This document shows positions 23,796 through 37,835 of a stretch of 64,000 bases of DNA, piece after piece. Both the position numbers and the translations under genes were made by a program. This DNA is from Latrodectus hesperus. Its lineage: Eukaryota; Arthropoda; Arachnida; Araneae; Theridiidae. The stretch covers positions 19,780,822-19,844,821 of the forward strand of contig CM075860.1 in the NCBI GenBank assembly GCA_037975125.1. Direction: 5' to 3'. Position 1 is the first letter of the stretch. Each line of letters begins with the position of its first letter. The notes under the pieces were generated by a model that was given only the letters and a program-made list of their open reading frames with translations, had not been told where the DNA came from and searched no databases.

Positions 23796-25825
23796 TATAA
23801 AATATACTCAATGAAATATTGACTAACATAATATATGAAGTTATTTTATTACAGTAGAAAATAACCTTTTTAAATGTTATTATAAATGAACTATTTTACA
23901 ATAACTAAATGCTATTAATCTTAACAAAATAAATATACTTCTATTATTTTTCTAACTAATGAATGATGATTGAATAAATGATACTAAACTATCTATTTAA
24001 TTCATGGCAAATTTTAATCCATTATAAACTTAGGGATTCAAATATATTTTAAGTACCACAATAAAATTATATATCATGAACTTCTAACTTATTATTTCTA
24101 AATTTTTATAACTTAAAACATTAAACGCGTTATATCTTATTATTATCTTATTGCATTTATATTATATTTAATCAGTTATATCTTTTATTATGCCCGCTGG
24201 TAAAATTGATTTGAGTCAGCTATTCTGAGAAATTGACTTCAGTATCGAAATCGTCTTCCCTTCCACTTCAAAATTTACAATAGAAGAAACAAAAAAATAA
24301 TACGATATTGCTTTTATAAAATGCGTATTTAACTAGCAGTCAATATTAAAAATATAATAATATCTGATCGGAAAAAAGTGTAAGTTAATATTTAAAGAAA
24401 ATAACGGTATTAAAAATGATATTTTATCAGAAATTTTAAGCATTCTTAAATTATTTAAATATTTAAACTGTGACAAATCCTTAAAAAAACAACAATAATA
24501 GGAAATTATTATTCACAATTATTATAAAGTAGTAAGTTCTTTTTACAAAGATATTATGTATTGCTTATCAATTTTTCTAAAATTATCTTACTTTAAAAAT
24601 AGTTTTTACCTTTAAATTTGAAACTTTTATACAAGTATTTGACCATTCATTGCCAACAAGAACAAAAATCAAAGAAACAAAAAGTTAATAATGTATAGGA
24701 ATAACTTAAATAGCTATTTTTAATGATGTAAATATTTTATAAGGAGATATTATTTTCTAAAAACACTACGAAAGTCTCATATATAATAAATTTGTTTATT
24801 AACAGCTCTAAAAAGCATACATTCTTATATACTTTAATGACACATTAGTCATTTTTCTAGTTTAATTAAAATATTGGGTTTTCTAATTAACCAAACTAAT
24901 TTGAGGAGAAAATTGCATTAAACAAATAATAAAATGGCTTATTTTGAAATAAATGCTTTATATTTTGCTTTTCCATTTAGAGAGAGTAAAATGAATGTTA
25001 CATTTTTCAAAAATAAAGTTAATGAGCATTGGAATCAATTTGTGTGACTTACTAAATGAATTTAAAATTGACATGTCAACAAATTTAATACATAATTTGC
25101 ATCTAAATGCTGTACACACGCGTAGAATTTTGCAGTTTATCTAAGTGGCCGCAATCACATTATTCAATTAAAATGTGTTTCCTTATATTTATTTATGTTA
25201 ATGTATTAAGTTAATTAATAAAATAAGCATCAAAAAATAATACTATTGCATATAAACGTACCATTATTTGTCTAATTGATGAATCTAATTTTTTTAAATG
25301 AGTTTTAATTTTTCTTAATAATTTGTGGCATAAGCCAAAAGATCTTCTAAACTCATTCAGATTTAATCAGAACTTGAAAAAAGGAAACCCGTATCTTTAA
25401 AGTAATCTGAAATTTTAAGGAACAGGTCATTTGTATTGATGTGCGTAAAATAATGGTTAAATCTATTCGTCAATAGTTATGTATTGTTCAGGATGCAGAT
25501 TTCTTCATCTATCATTGGCATAATAATAAGATATTCTCTTCTTTCAGGAAAGAAATGTTTTTGAAAACAAACAAAAACTGCCTTCATGGAATGTGACTTT
25601 CAACTAAAAAAATCTATAAAGGAGCATTTGCATTGACACTGATTACCCTCGTCTATCGATATTCGATACATCGATAGAAAAGATATTCTTCGTAAAAACT
25701 GAAAATTCGCAGAAGTTGCTTAAACTAAAAGAGCTAGTAAAAATAATTTTTTAAGGTATATATAAGAAAGGTATATATATGCTTCCTATTATACTTTAAC
25801 CTTTATATATTAAAGGATACAATCT

Positions 25826-25863
25826 AAAATTGTCTTACAAGAAATTCATTGTAAGACAATTTT
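25826..25863. repeat. Perfect 15-bp inverted repeat
   Basis: AAAATTGTCTTACAA (25826-25840) and TTGTAAGACAATTTT (25849-25863) are exact reverse complements with an 8-nt loop. It lies about 90 bp from a long (TA)n tract. No element boundary is evident. Confidence 0.85.
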
Positions 25864-25950
25864 AAAGTATTTTTATCGTTTTTATATAAAATAGGGCTTA
25901 TATACCATATCTTTAGAAGGAATATGCTAAAGATGATAATAGAGGTCTGC

Positions 25951-25954
<4 letters not shown>

Positions 25955-26033
<79 letters not shown>
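25955..26033. repeat. (TA)n microsatellite
   Basis: About 79 bp of uninterrupted TA dinucleotides. The Ile-Tyr-rich open frames over it are artefacts of the repeat. Confidence 0.97.
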
Positions 26034-26035
<2 letters not shown>

Positions 26036-26929
26036 TTTCCACTGGAATATAAAATCAACGTATACAATCTTTATTTAACTTCAATTTGTTGTAATTAATA
26101 AAATTTTAAAACTAAATAACATCATAAAATTTTATATTCAAAATAAAATTAAGAATGTTTTAACATAATATTCAAATTAATTACAATATTTTTACAAAAA
26201 GTATAAGATAATATTTTTAAAAATCATTAGATAAATTATAAGAGAATTCTACTGAATTATTTATAAAGGTTATTTTGATTATAAATTTTATTTTATTATA
26301 TGGTTTATAATGTATTAAAATTTTAATGAAAAATATTTTAATGCAAAATTAATTATTGCATAAAAATTCATTAGCTAGAGTGAAAACTTTTCCAGATTGT
26401 TAATAATATGTAAAATGCAAAAAAATATTCCAGATTTGTAGATTATAAAACATAAAGTTTTTATCCCCTTTCATATAATTTTAAAGATACATTTATAAAA
26501 ATAGCTTGAAAGAGAACAAAAATATTTAACGAAAAAACTTTTATTTATATTGTAGATAAAATTTTCAATTTATATTAAAATATCCTAATATTATTCTTAA
26601 ACAATATTTTGCAATCAAAATTTTTATAATAATCAAAAGAGAAATACATTTTGTATCATATCATATAAAATAAATCAGATATATTTCCTACAATGACTGA
26701 ATATCATATAGTGAAAGTAAATAAAAAAATTTCGTTTGGTAGTTTTGGTATTTGATGAGGATAAAATATTAAAAATTCTTTTAAAATACTTACCAAAATT
26801 ATGAAATAAAGTTATTTTGGTTTCTGGAAAGCCATTTCTATTTTTGATTCTGAAAGCACTGTGTTTTTTTATTATATGTTTTGAATTACATATATACATA
26901 CATATATATACATATATAAATATATATAT

Positions 26930-27055
<126 letters not shown>

Positions 27056-28106
27056 TGTGTAGGTTTATTGGATGAGTGTACATTTATATGTACTAGCATA
27101 CTTTAAGCTTCAATGTGTCTTATAAGAATCTTATACTTTGTAAAATAGTAAAATATATTGAGAAGAAATTTTCTATAATTTATATCAAACAGTATTAATT
27201 CTTCATTTTCTAGAAACTGCTTTAACGTTACTGTATATTTAAATATCTAGGAAGCCGCAACGTAAAATAAACACATGTAAAGTTCCTTGAACATAACCTT
27301 GGAAAGATTTCACCAGATATGATGGATGGATCCGCTGGAGAGAAACGAAAACACCTCCGACGAAAGAGGAAGCTCACAATACATACCAACAATGCAATTA
27401 TGCACGCAGACATATGGGAACAATGATTGTTATTACTTTTACGCAGTAAAGATGGTTTATAAAATACATATATAATATATAATAATTAACAAATTGGATT
27501 GCAATTGAGAGTAAACATGTAGAGACGTAAGAAGCACTCAAAGTTGGTATCAAATAAAGTACATGGCAGAATGTGGTAAGACAGGCATATAAAATACGTA
27601 GAAAATTACATACCTACAAGAAGAAGGGAATATAAAAGGAAGTCCAAAAGGGAATGAAAATTGATAAATCATTATTAAATACCTATACTTGCACTTGCTG
27701 TAAATTAATAAGGTAATAATGATTAATGAATAAATATATTTAGTATGAATTTGATAAATGGGTGTATCAACTCAAAATACGTTAGGGTATATAAAGTTCT
27801 AAGCTATATATACATACAAAAAGTTTATGTAGGTTAAACATAATGCATTAAAATATGCTTCTTACGCTACAACATGATGACACTACAATTACTCATGATG
27901 ACAATAATTGTGATTCAGTAATCACTGGAATTATGATGAGATAATATTAAGCAAATAACAATAAACTATTTATAAAGGAATAAAAAAACAGGCTAAACGT
28001 TACAGTACAGAGGAAAATGCCTGGATGTAGAAGATGAGAAAGTTAAAGTATGAGGATTTCACAACTTCCAGGTAAAGTCCATCACCTTCACTGTCATCAT
28101 TATCCT

Positions 28107-28466
28107 CCTATTCCTCTGAGGGAATCGGCTTTCAGTCCGGAAAGGCAGGGTTCAATTCCCAACACCACCAAAGACCCACTGAGTACATCCGATACACGTG
28201 CTCGTTAAATCTGTGGAATCGAATATCCTTTTGTCAGATTTTGTCAACAGTTACCATGGGTGTAATGGTCTGGAGAAATATTCCTCCCTCCTTCAGGTCA
28301 ATGAAAATATTGAGAGTAGATTCTCTGGTGTTGCCATCTATCGGGGGAGTTTAGAGCAAACTCGTACTTTCATTTTCAAATTAAAAATGCACCCTACTGA
28401 CTTAAATTCGCATAGTTAACGGCATAGTGAGCTTAGCTTGTCTAAGTGTCAAATGTAACAACAACA
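28107..28466 (+). mobile_element. tRNA-derived SINE, copy 1
   Basis: About 360 bp, homologous along its length to 56519-56897. It has a GGTTCAATTCC box B at 28149-28159, matching the RNA polymerase III consensus. The body contains TTGCCATCTATCG and AATGCACCCTACTGACTTAA, and the 3' end is an (AAC)n tail at 28456-28465. The box A end is more diverged than in the other copy, so the left boundary is approximate. No target duplication is visible. Confidence 0.78.
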
Positions 28467-31400
28467 TAAATATATATGTTTAACTTGGCTCTCATAAAAA
28501 TATTAAATTGAATATGATTAACCTTTAAATTATTAAAACAATCATTGCAATACATTTTTATTGGAGTTTCTTTTATGTAGAAAATCAATTTTTCATCAAC
28601 ATAATATGTTTTGTGTTTGCTGAAGTATATTTCTTATAATAAATATCAATCTAAATAAATAAAGCTATGAAGAATTTACCATGATTAAGGTATCTGCAAA
28701 CAAATCTAATCTTAGCATTACTTGCTAATTTTTCTTTTTCGTGAACTTTAACAAATGTGTATAGTTTATATTTTCTGTGTGTTATAAACCTAAATAATGA
28801 ACTAACACATTGAATAGTTTATTGAAAGATTAGTATTAAACGTCAAATTTGAAGAAGAGTTTATTTTTAGGATGAGTTAAATGCATTATAAGAGTACTGA
28901 GACACTATCTTTTCTCATATTTATTTCTTAGTTTCTATATTTCGTTTTTACAACATAAAATTGTAGTAATGTGTCTAACAAATATGATTTATAATTAAAT
29001 AAATCATAAATTATATACTTCTAAATTTAAGAAAATCTAGAAGGATTTAGACGAAGTGTTTCTAAAGACTCATTGTAATATGTTAGTATCAAATATTTTA
29101 TTCAAAATGTAATATTTAATCTTTTTTCATTAAGCAGAAATTAAAGTGTTCAATTATGTTTATATGATAAGAACATTTACAAATCTGCGATAAAAAGTGC
29201 ATTTAATTAACAAAATTTTTAATATTCGCTTAAAATTTATAATTTATTTTAAAATGGATTTACTTACGTTGAAATCTAAACTTTACTTCAGAAATGTCAA
29301 CAGCATTTTGTCTATGTTATTAAAGTAAACTTTCGAAATAATTTAGTTTCTATGCCGCAAAAGTTTCTGTTTTGACCTGGAACATTGCATTGATTAATTA
29401 CTTCAAAACCTTACATTGTAATTTTACCTCGCATTTGATTCCGAAGAACTTATCCATAACGAAATTTAATAAATTTAGCCATCAGAATTCAGTTACACAC
29501 TTCGTAAATTAAGTGCCAATGTAGCATCTGAAGTTATTAAACTGTACAAATAATAAGCTTGAAAAGTTATTCAGAAAATGCAAAACTTATAATAAATCTT
29601 GTGGTAAGGTAACTCCTTTTGTCAGTAAGTTTGATAATTAATAAAAGTATCAAGAATGAAGTGTAAACAAGTTTTTCTTATCATAAAAGCAGATTATGAT
29701 ACCACTATGTACTATTCGATGAAAATCAATATTTAATCAACACATATATATCATTGATTGTAATTCTAAGTTTATATTTTTATATTAATATTATAATGCC
29801 AATATTCTGATTTTGAAAATGCATCAATTTTACTCGTTTTCTCATAGTCAAAATAATTAAATAATATAGAAATTTTAATTAAAAATTATACCAATTATAA
29901 CATTTTATTAAATTATTTTAACTTTTTACATTTGATCTACAACTTTCATTTCAAATTGAGAATACATATATGATAATTATTTGTTTATTAAAATTGCATT
30001 TTCTTAATAATTTTTTTTATTTTTAAAAAAATAATAACGTTATCAGATTAACTAAATTATTTTTCAAATTTCAATAAATATTTAGATAAAAGTTTTTTTT
30101 GTGATATTATATTCAAAACTATTCTTCAACAAAAATATGTGGTAAAAGTATAAACAATAAAAGAAAATTTCCTCTTTTCATAATTATAAAACACAAATTT
30201 TGAGGTCAAAAAATTGTTGAAAAAATTTTAATTATCATAATTATTAAAATAATTTTGTATAGTATTAGTTTAAATTCAATTTATTGCACATTGTGTCAAA
30301 TAAACCTTTTATATTTTTCATCATAAAATGACTTTTATTATAATAACTAAATTAAAGTTAATTTTTTTCACATAAGTTCTTTCAACTGAATATTTCATCA
30401 AAAGATTACAACAGACTGTTACTTCACATCATTCACAAATGTGTTATATTAAACTAAATTTCAAAATCTTTAATTATATTCTTCAAAATATAAAATATGA
30501 GATATTTTCTTTGTTGGTACATTCTATTTTGATCTGTAAAATTTATTTGGCAGTTTTTTTTTCTTGTTAATTATGATTTTGCTTTTCCGTACGCTTTTTT
30601 TAATTATCTAATTTAATAAAGTTAGAAGTTTTGTAAATTATTATTAATCTAATCATTTAAATTTAAAGAATTTCAATTTTAACTAAAATACAATGAATGT
30701 CAGAATTTTAAAAATTACCAAGATGAAATGAAAATTTTGTATTTTTTAAATTGAAGACATTAAACTATACACACTAATACTATTTCATATTGAAGGATAA
30801 AAGGAAGTGCAATTAATTTTAAGTTTTAAATTACTTTTCCTTTGATTTTTAAATGTTGAAGAAATTAATTTGCTATGAATGATTATAAATAATTGTGATG
30901 TCAATACATTTAATTTTAAGAAGAGAACCACATATTAATATTAACTTTTAACTATCATTTTTCAATTTAGTAAATTATTTTGAAGAATTAAATGCCTTAT
31001 AAATTATAAATAATATTTAATACATAAAGTAGATGTGAACTAAATACTAAATATAATCCAAGTAAACAATAATAAAAATTAAAATTATAAAATATTTTAA
31101 ATCCTTACATATTTAGCTGTTAGTTATCATCACTTGGTATTCAGTAATTGCAAATGTGTGATGGTCCAGTTTTATTAATGAAATGATCCGTGCATTGGTA
31201 CAGGTTACATTTTAAATGTTATTGTTTTCATAAACTATGCATTTTATTAAATTCACAAAAGCTCAGATTTTTCTTTTACAGGAACGTTTAAGTATATTTG
31301 GTTATACATTCTTTATCGATTTTTCATCTTAACTTATTAATAAAGCAGGTTTCATATCATATTGAGTACATTTATTGAAAACTTTTACTATGGCATTTTT

Positions 31401-34400
31401 TTCTAAACCAATATCGCCAAAATTAAATCAATATCTCCTTTATATTAACTTATTTTTGTTTCGAAGCTATTTTAATTAACATTTATGTATTCTTTTATCC
31501 CTTAATATACAATTAAATAATTAATTTTTTCCCTTAATATATAATATTAATCCAAAACATTTAAAGTTAAGTTATTAAGCAATTTTTACAAGCTGTATAA
31601 TAGTTAGGAAATCCGATATGTATTTTACATTAACTACAACCTAAAATATAACTTCATTTCTGTAATTAAGAAAACTATTTAGATTTTTGAATATTAATTT
31701 TCTTCTGAATACAAAGGAAATCGTATTAATTATTATGTAGAGATAGGATTCACAAAATACTCATTTAATACAATCAAGTTTTATAATGACTTAGTTATTA
31801 TCTTGAAATACCATTTATACAAAAAATATCATATTTACTGAGTCTTTATAGAGTGTAACGAAAATTATTAATAATTGCCAATGTTGTTAAAAAAATTTAA
31901 CTTAAAATAAGATACTTGCCAAATAGGGGTCAAATAAATTTTAAATGAATAAAAGTTGGCTATTTTAGTTCGCTTTTTAGAGATTTTTTTAAAGATTATG
32001 AGATTTTTCTTGAACATATTAGCAAAGCAACTGAACTCACTTCTGTTTTGAGATTTCATTAGTTAGAATGATTTAACTGCGTTTTAATTAAATATAAGAA
32101 ACTCATATAAAACATATTTTACATTTAAATTACATTTTTCTGTTAAGAATATAAAAAGACTATTTACTTCTGCTAATTTATACAGAAATATAACAGTCGA
32201 TTGCAAACATTCTGAGCAACTTACGCGCTTATAAATCAAGGGATTCATCATTTATCAATATTTAAAATGACATGCTTAAAAACGCCAAGATATCTATAAA
32301 AATTAATAAAAATAAATATTGCTGAATAAACATAAACTGTAATATTAAATTAATTCATGGATTATATTAATTTGAGAGAAAAAAGTGCCTCTTATGAAAT
32401 GACACCCAAATGTAATGAATATGAAATTTATTCTTCATTCTTAGATAAACGTTTTGAAATCCAGTCGCAATTAATAAGTTAAATTTTAAGCTTATTTATA
32501 AATAACAAACAAATGTAAAATGAATTAAGAAATAAAAATATTTTTTAATCCCGTATTCCTTTTCATAGCCTCAATGAGACGAATAATACTTTATTAAGCA
32601 TCATTGAGGATAAACAAAATAATGAGATTAATTTAATGCTTCTACATTTCATTTAATTAAAATTATTTCACAAAATAAATTTTCATATGCACAGTAAAAC
32701 ACTTATAAATTATATTTTACCAAATATGTTCAATAAGATAGAGCCTCTTAAACCTAAATTAAAATGTTTTTTACTTTTAAATTTTGCATAAAATGGTGCA
32801 TCAAATTAACACATGTAATAAATATTTTATTCATTATTTTGTAACCTAATATTCTAAGGCCAAAATTAAGTTTTTTGAAATTGTATACATGATATATTTA
32901 TCTTTTTAATTGATAATAACTTCTTAAAATTTTAAGTTTAGAATTATTTTGTCCACATGTAAAGCATTTTAACACTTTCTGCAATTTTTCATTCCAAGAA
33001 CTATAACTGTTTCAAAAATTGTTTTGTGTGAGAAAAAAAGAGATGTTAACTATTTTAAATCAGTTGAATAAAAGGGGGTCCCAGTGCATATGAACCGATT
33101 TGCTTTTATGAAAAAAAATTTATACTATTTTTTTACATTACCATCAAAATATTTTTTATTACATTTTTTGCACAAGCAAAGTTAATCAATACTTCTTTTA
33201 AGGTTTTTAAGTTTTGTAAGGCAGCTAATTACTGTTACAGAAATAATGGCGTAGATTAAAGTAGCTAAAAAATTTTCAAGATAAGCTTTCTTAAGCGAAA
33301 TTTTAATTTAAAATTAGATACATTTAAAACTCTAAAGACACATTTTCACATAATTATACACATAGCAGCTTTAAGGTTTCTTATAAACAAAGAAACGGTT
33401 GTTAAATTTGTCTTTAATTTATGTGAAAAATGTAAAAAATAGGATGTTATTTTTTTACTTTTCATCATTATGCAATGAATATTTTTTATAAAGTGCTTCA
33501 GAAATTATCTGCAAAATTAAGAAAAAAAACATGTGAATTCACATGCTTCAAACAAGCTTAAAAACGTTTCATGGGATTGTTTTCGAAAAATTAAGCTCTT
33601 TCAAAAATATAGAAAGCCATATTAAGTTTTAAGTACATTAGATGATTAATTTGAGATTTATATGATATTAATGTTAAATTAAAGCAATGAAAGCAATTAT
33701 ATATTTTTATTCAACATTTCCATAAGAATTTTAAATACTTTTCAGAAAAGTGCAATATTTTCACGTGTGAATATGTGTATACATTGTTTATAGGCATAAT
33801 TAGATAATTATCTTTAATTTATAATTGATCCAAAAGCTCTAAATTTGCCATTTCTAAGGTGGTAGTTGAATCGATGAAATCTTAAGATCATTGAATATAG
33901 TCATTAATTTATTAAATAAGAAAATTTTCTGAAAATAAAACGCGTTCTATCAAATTGAATCATACAATGAAAAAAGAAATTTTAGCAGATATATTGAGTT
34001 TATAAATATTTTAAAGTCTGTAAGAAACAGTATTGTTAACATTGAATGAGAAATGATATAAAAAATTAGAAACAGTTAAACAGTTTTGAACAAAATATAA
34101 CTAATTTTTTTTCAAGAATGAATACAGAAATGAAATAAATAATAAAATAATTTTATGTAATGATATTTTAATTTATTTTGCTCGTTTTGTGAGTTTTCGA
34201 ATAAATTCAATTAGCATTCAATAGGTAAATAGATTTTGATAAATTATGACATAAATATGTAAATTTAAATTTTGTAACGCTTACCTGTACCTACATGATT
34301 TCTAATTACATAAAACTTTTTTATGTAACAAACAAGTTCTACATCCTTTCTTCAGACATTTCTATTGTCTATGTTATGATTAGAAAATATACATAAAATT

Positions 34401-34903
34401 ACAGCCCTCAATATCTTCCTACTCTTTAGAGAATAGTCATTTTTAAAAACAAATAAAAAAAACTTAAATATTCTGAAGATTTTAAACCGAAAAGATGCTC
34501 TTCAGAATTATATTTTAAAAGAAAAATTATTTATTTAAAAAAGAAAATTAAATGCAAAAATTTTAATATATTCCCAGAATATGTTTTTCTTGATAAGATT
34601 ATAGCTGCATAATTAGTTTATTTGTTTCCTTCGTATCCATGTTATTTACTTTAAATTTCATAAATTTATTTAAATTTATGAAATCTAAAATAAATTTCCT
34701 TAAATTTATTATAAATAGCCTCTTTTTTATGAGGAATACATTTCAAATTAATTTTTGTTTTAAGCATAATAAAATATTTTTAATTTTGAAACATACAAAA
34801 AATATTTTATTAACAAGCATGCATTATATATTTTGAGTACATTTATTTGTTTCTACTGTAATAAAAGTTTAGTTTACGTCTCTAATTACAATGATTAAAA
34901 ATA
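28467..34903. other. AT-rich non-coding DNA
   Basis: No gene or element boundary that I can support. Short open frames at 31868-32059 and 34639-34836 have biased, low-complexity composition and are treated as chance. Confidence 0.55.
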
Positions 34904-36296
34904 CACTACTGGCCATAAAAATTGCTACACCAGGAAAGCGGCACACCACACACGTGAAATTTGCATGACAGGTAGAACTTGCTGTGATATGCAAATGATT
35001 AAATTTTCAAAGCATTCAAACAAAACAGGCGACAGTACGACATCTACAATGTGTATAAAACCAGAGATTTGACAGTAGTTTTCTAATACTCAATTTCCGT
35101 TTCAACGTTGTTTTCGGTAAAGAAAGTTGTTGTAATGCCTCGAGTAAGAAGAAGAAATGCCTATCAGAACGTGTCTGACTTTGATCGAGGAAGTATTATA
35201 GCCTACCGGGATTGCGGTTTATTGTACCACAATATTGCTGCTCGCGTCGGTCGAGACCCCATGACTGTTAGCAGAATGGGTTCAGGACAATCATACGGAA
35301 CGTCATGCAGGATCTCAGCGACCCCCATCACTAGCAGCAGAGAAGACAGACATCTTATCCGCATGGTCACAAGGGATCGTACAACCACGTCACGAACCCC
35401 GAGTCGAGAAATGGAGTCATTTGCAAGGCAACAAGTTTCTGCTGGAACAGTTCGACGACGTTTACAGCAGCATGGATTGTCTGCACGGCGACCATGGCTT
35501 CGGCTACCATTGACGCTGCGTCACAGACAGGAGCGCCTTCAATGGTGTGATCAGCGACGAATTTGGACGCCGGAATGGCATCGACGTCATCTTTACAGAT
35601 GAATCTCGGTTCTGTATACAGGGCCAAGATGGCCGTATCCGTGTTTGGAGGCACCGTGGAGAACGCGCATTGCCAGCTTGCATTGGACATCGTCATACTA
35701 GCCCATCTGCTGGAGTGATGGTATGGGGTGTCATTGGATACACGTCTCGATCACTTCTTGTTCGCATTACCGGCACTTTGAACAGCAACCGTTACATTTC
35801 CGATGTGTTAAGGCCTGTGGCTCTGCCCTATCTTCGAGGCCTCCCTAATGCTTTGTTTCAACAGGATAATGCACGACCGCATGTTGCCCATACTGTTCTG
35901 AACTTCCTTGATACAGAACAGGTTCGACTGTTACCCTGGCCAGCACGTTCTCCTGATCTGTCACCAATTGAGAACGTGTGGTCAATGGTTGCCGAGCGAT
36001 TGGTACGCCATCACTCACCATCCACTACTGTCGATGAACTGCGGCATAGTGTTGAAGCTGCATGGACTGAGATCCCCGTACATGCCATACAATCTCTGTT
36101 TGACTCCATGTCTAGGAGGATAAATGCTGTTATTGCAGCCAGAGGTGGCTGCTCTGGGTACTGATTTCTCAAGATCTATACATCCTAATTTCCTGTAAAT
36201 CTAATCACTTGTTCTTTTTACTATAATATATGTGTCCAATAAATATTCTGTTATTTGCATTCCTTCTTGGTGTAGCAATTTTAATGGCTAGTAGTG
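34904..36296 (+). mobile_element. Tc1-type DNA transposon (DD34E) with 33-bp inverted repeats
   Basis: A 1,393-bp element with TA immediately outside each end (34902-34903 and 36297-36298). The left end (34904-34936) starts CACTACTGGCCATAAAAATT. The right end (36264-36296) is its reverse complement with three mismatches. The size, TA target and single transposase are standard for Tc1. Both ends are present, so it could serve as a substrate for a transposase supplied elsewhere. Confidence 0.93.
35135..36164 (+). pseudogene. Tc1-like DD34E transposase, frameshifted
   Basis: The start is placed at the Met of MPRVRRRNAYQNVSDFDRG (35135) rather than the in-frame ATG at 35108, because similarity to Tc1 relatives begins there. 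Residues 1-120 hold the paired helix-turn-helix region (IAARVGRDPMTVSR; VRRRLQQHGLSARRPWLRLP). Near 35575-35590 the frame moves by +1. The catalytic domain follows: first aspartate in IFTDESRF, second in FQQDNARPH, glutamate in SPIENVW, with 34 residues between the last two. It ends at RGGCSGY and a TGA. Between about 35278 and 35330 a segment reads better in another frame (EWVQDNHTERHAGSQRP), so two compensating indels are likely there. The catalytic triad is intact but the protein is not continuous. Confidence 0.93.
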
Positions 36297-37084
36297 TATT
36301 ATATTTACGTTTAAAAGAAAACAAGTGGTAAAATATTTTAACTCTTTTTTATAAGTGCATTTCAATTTTACAATGTTATACAATAATCAATTTTTTCTTA
36401 AATTTATAAAGTTAACATGTAATATTTTATTATGATAAAGTATATTAAAGATAGAGAATATAAAGAATGTTTAAATAGTTTAATTATTTTATCAAATTAT
36501 GTTTTGAAATCAAAAATAGGCTAAAAATTTTATTATTATTATTAAAACATTTTATTGTTATTATTAAAACATTAAAGTAAAAATTGTTTGTTTGTTTCCA
36601 TTATCATGTGCGCGCAAAGTTTTTAGTGAGCATAAATTTAGATAGTAATTTAAATGTTATATTAAAAAATATTTTTTTCTTAATTTACATAACTATTGTT
36701 TATAAAATTTGTATAATAAATGATAAAGAAACTTTAATTATGAATATAATGATTACTATTAACTGAAACTCTAAACAATGGAAATGTTTATTCAAGATTG
36801 CTATAATAAAATTTAGGAATGTTAATTTTTTATTAATTATTCCATAATCATTAAGCAAACAATAAAAATTAAAGTTGATAAAAAGAAAATCATCCAAAGA
36901 ATTTCCACTAGCTAAGCACATACTTGGTATTTCATTTTTAAATATTTGATCACCATAATTCGTATACTGTTTATCCATTTTTCCTATAATTGCACTTGGA
37001 TGAATATTGTAATTTTAAAGGGATTGAAATTGAAACCACATATATTCAAATCGGTATGCATCGTTTTTCTTTTTTATGTAACGA
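36297..37084. other. AT-rich non-coding DNA
   Basis: Spacer between the Tc1-type element and the LINE leader. I see no gene or repeat in it. Short open frames at 36584-37128 show no domain. Confidence 0.55.
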
Positions 37085-37088
37085 TAAT

Positions 37089-37268
37089 TCCTTTGCTGCC
37101 TTGCTTGCCGCTGTTCACGCGTTTTTAATGATCCAGCAAGAGCAGTGTGAACTCGACCTTTTTCTTGGCTTGCTTGTTTCTGCTCATTTGTTTCTGAAAA
37201 TTGAGAAAGAACAGTGTGATCTCGAATTCGTTCTTGCTTAGTTTTTCTCTGTTCACTTGTTGCTGAAT
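37089..37268 (+). repeat. Tandem repeats in the LINE 5' leader
   Basis: A unit of 69 bp occurs about two and a half times. CAGTGTGA followed by CTCGA recurs at 37143 and 37212, and TGTTCAC or TGCTCAT with a following TTGTT or CGTTT recurs in each unit. Some LINEs carry promoter monomers in this position; whether these have promoter activity is inference. Confidence 0.6.
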
Positions 37269-37835
37269 CTCGTTCTTCTCTTCTCCTTTTTGTTTATTCC
37301 CCTCAGGGGGTTTACCTTCTTCAGGTAAACACGGGTGTCACAATCCAAAGGTACCCCAGTGATCTGTCCTCTTCTTTCTTTTCTCCTCTCCTCTAATCTT
37401 CTGCTTTTTCTTCCTCTTCTCCCTCACTGTGGTCGCCTCGTAAGAGGTTGAGGGCTCCCTTTGAGTAGCTTTCGCCGCTCTGTTGCAATTAGCTACTCTA
37501 GGGGACTAAATCACCCAAGTGTTTGCCGTGCGTAGAGACCCGTGTCCCTGGAAAGGAGGGTCCTGGTAATTGAGTATCCCAGAGACCAACATATTACTTT
37601 GGTCTCTGCTTCAGGTAAACGGGAGGTGTGTTGTGGTCCTCAGCACATCAATCGGCTTTATGTAACAAGCGATCGGTACATCTACTGGGTGACTCATTAA
37701 GGGTGGAGGCCACTTCAGGGAAGTACCGTGAGCGTATAGGGACTGACTAGCATTGTTGCAGTTGATGTGCTGCGACCCCTTATAGGGCTCCATGGTGAAT
37801 GATGCCGTCTAGTCCCTGAATTTTATGATATGTAA
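37269..37835 (+). other. LINE 5' untranslated leader
   Basis: Pyrimidine-rich (37270-37430), then mixed-composition sequence leading to the probable Gag start at 37836. No open frame of note. Confidence 0.65.

Noticed and set aside
23385..23822. 145-codon plus-strand open frame
   Set aside because: Mirror image of the frame in the left inverted repeat, running into flanking DNA.
25824..26042. Ile-Tyr repeat proteins over TA tracts (also 26817-27083, 45903-46100, 53523-53735)
   Set aside because: Direct translation of (TA)n microsatellites.
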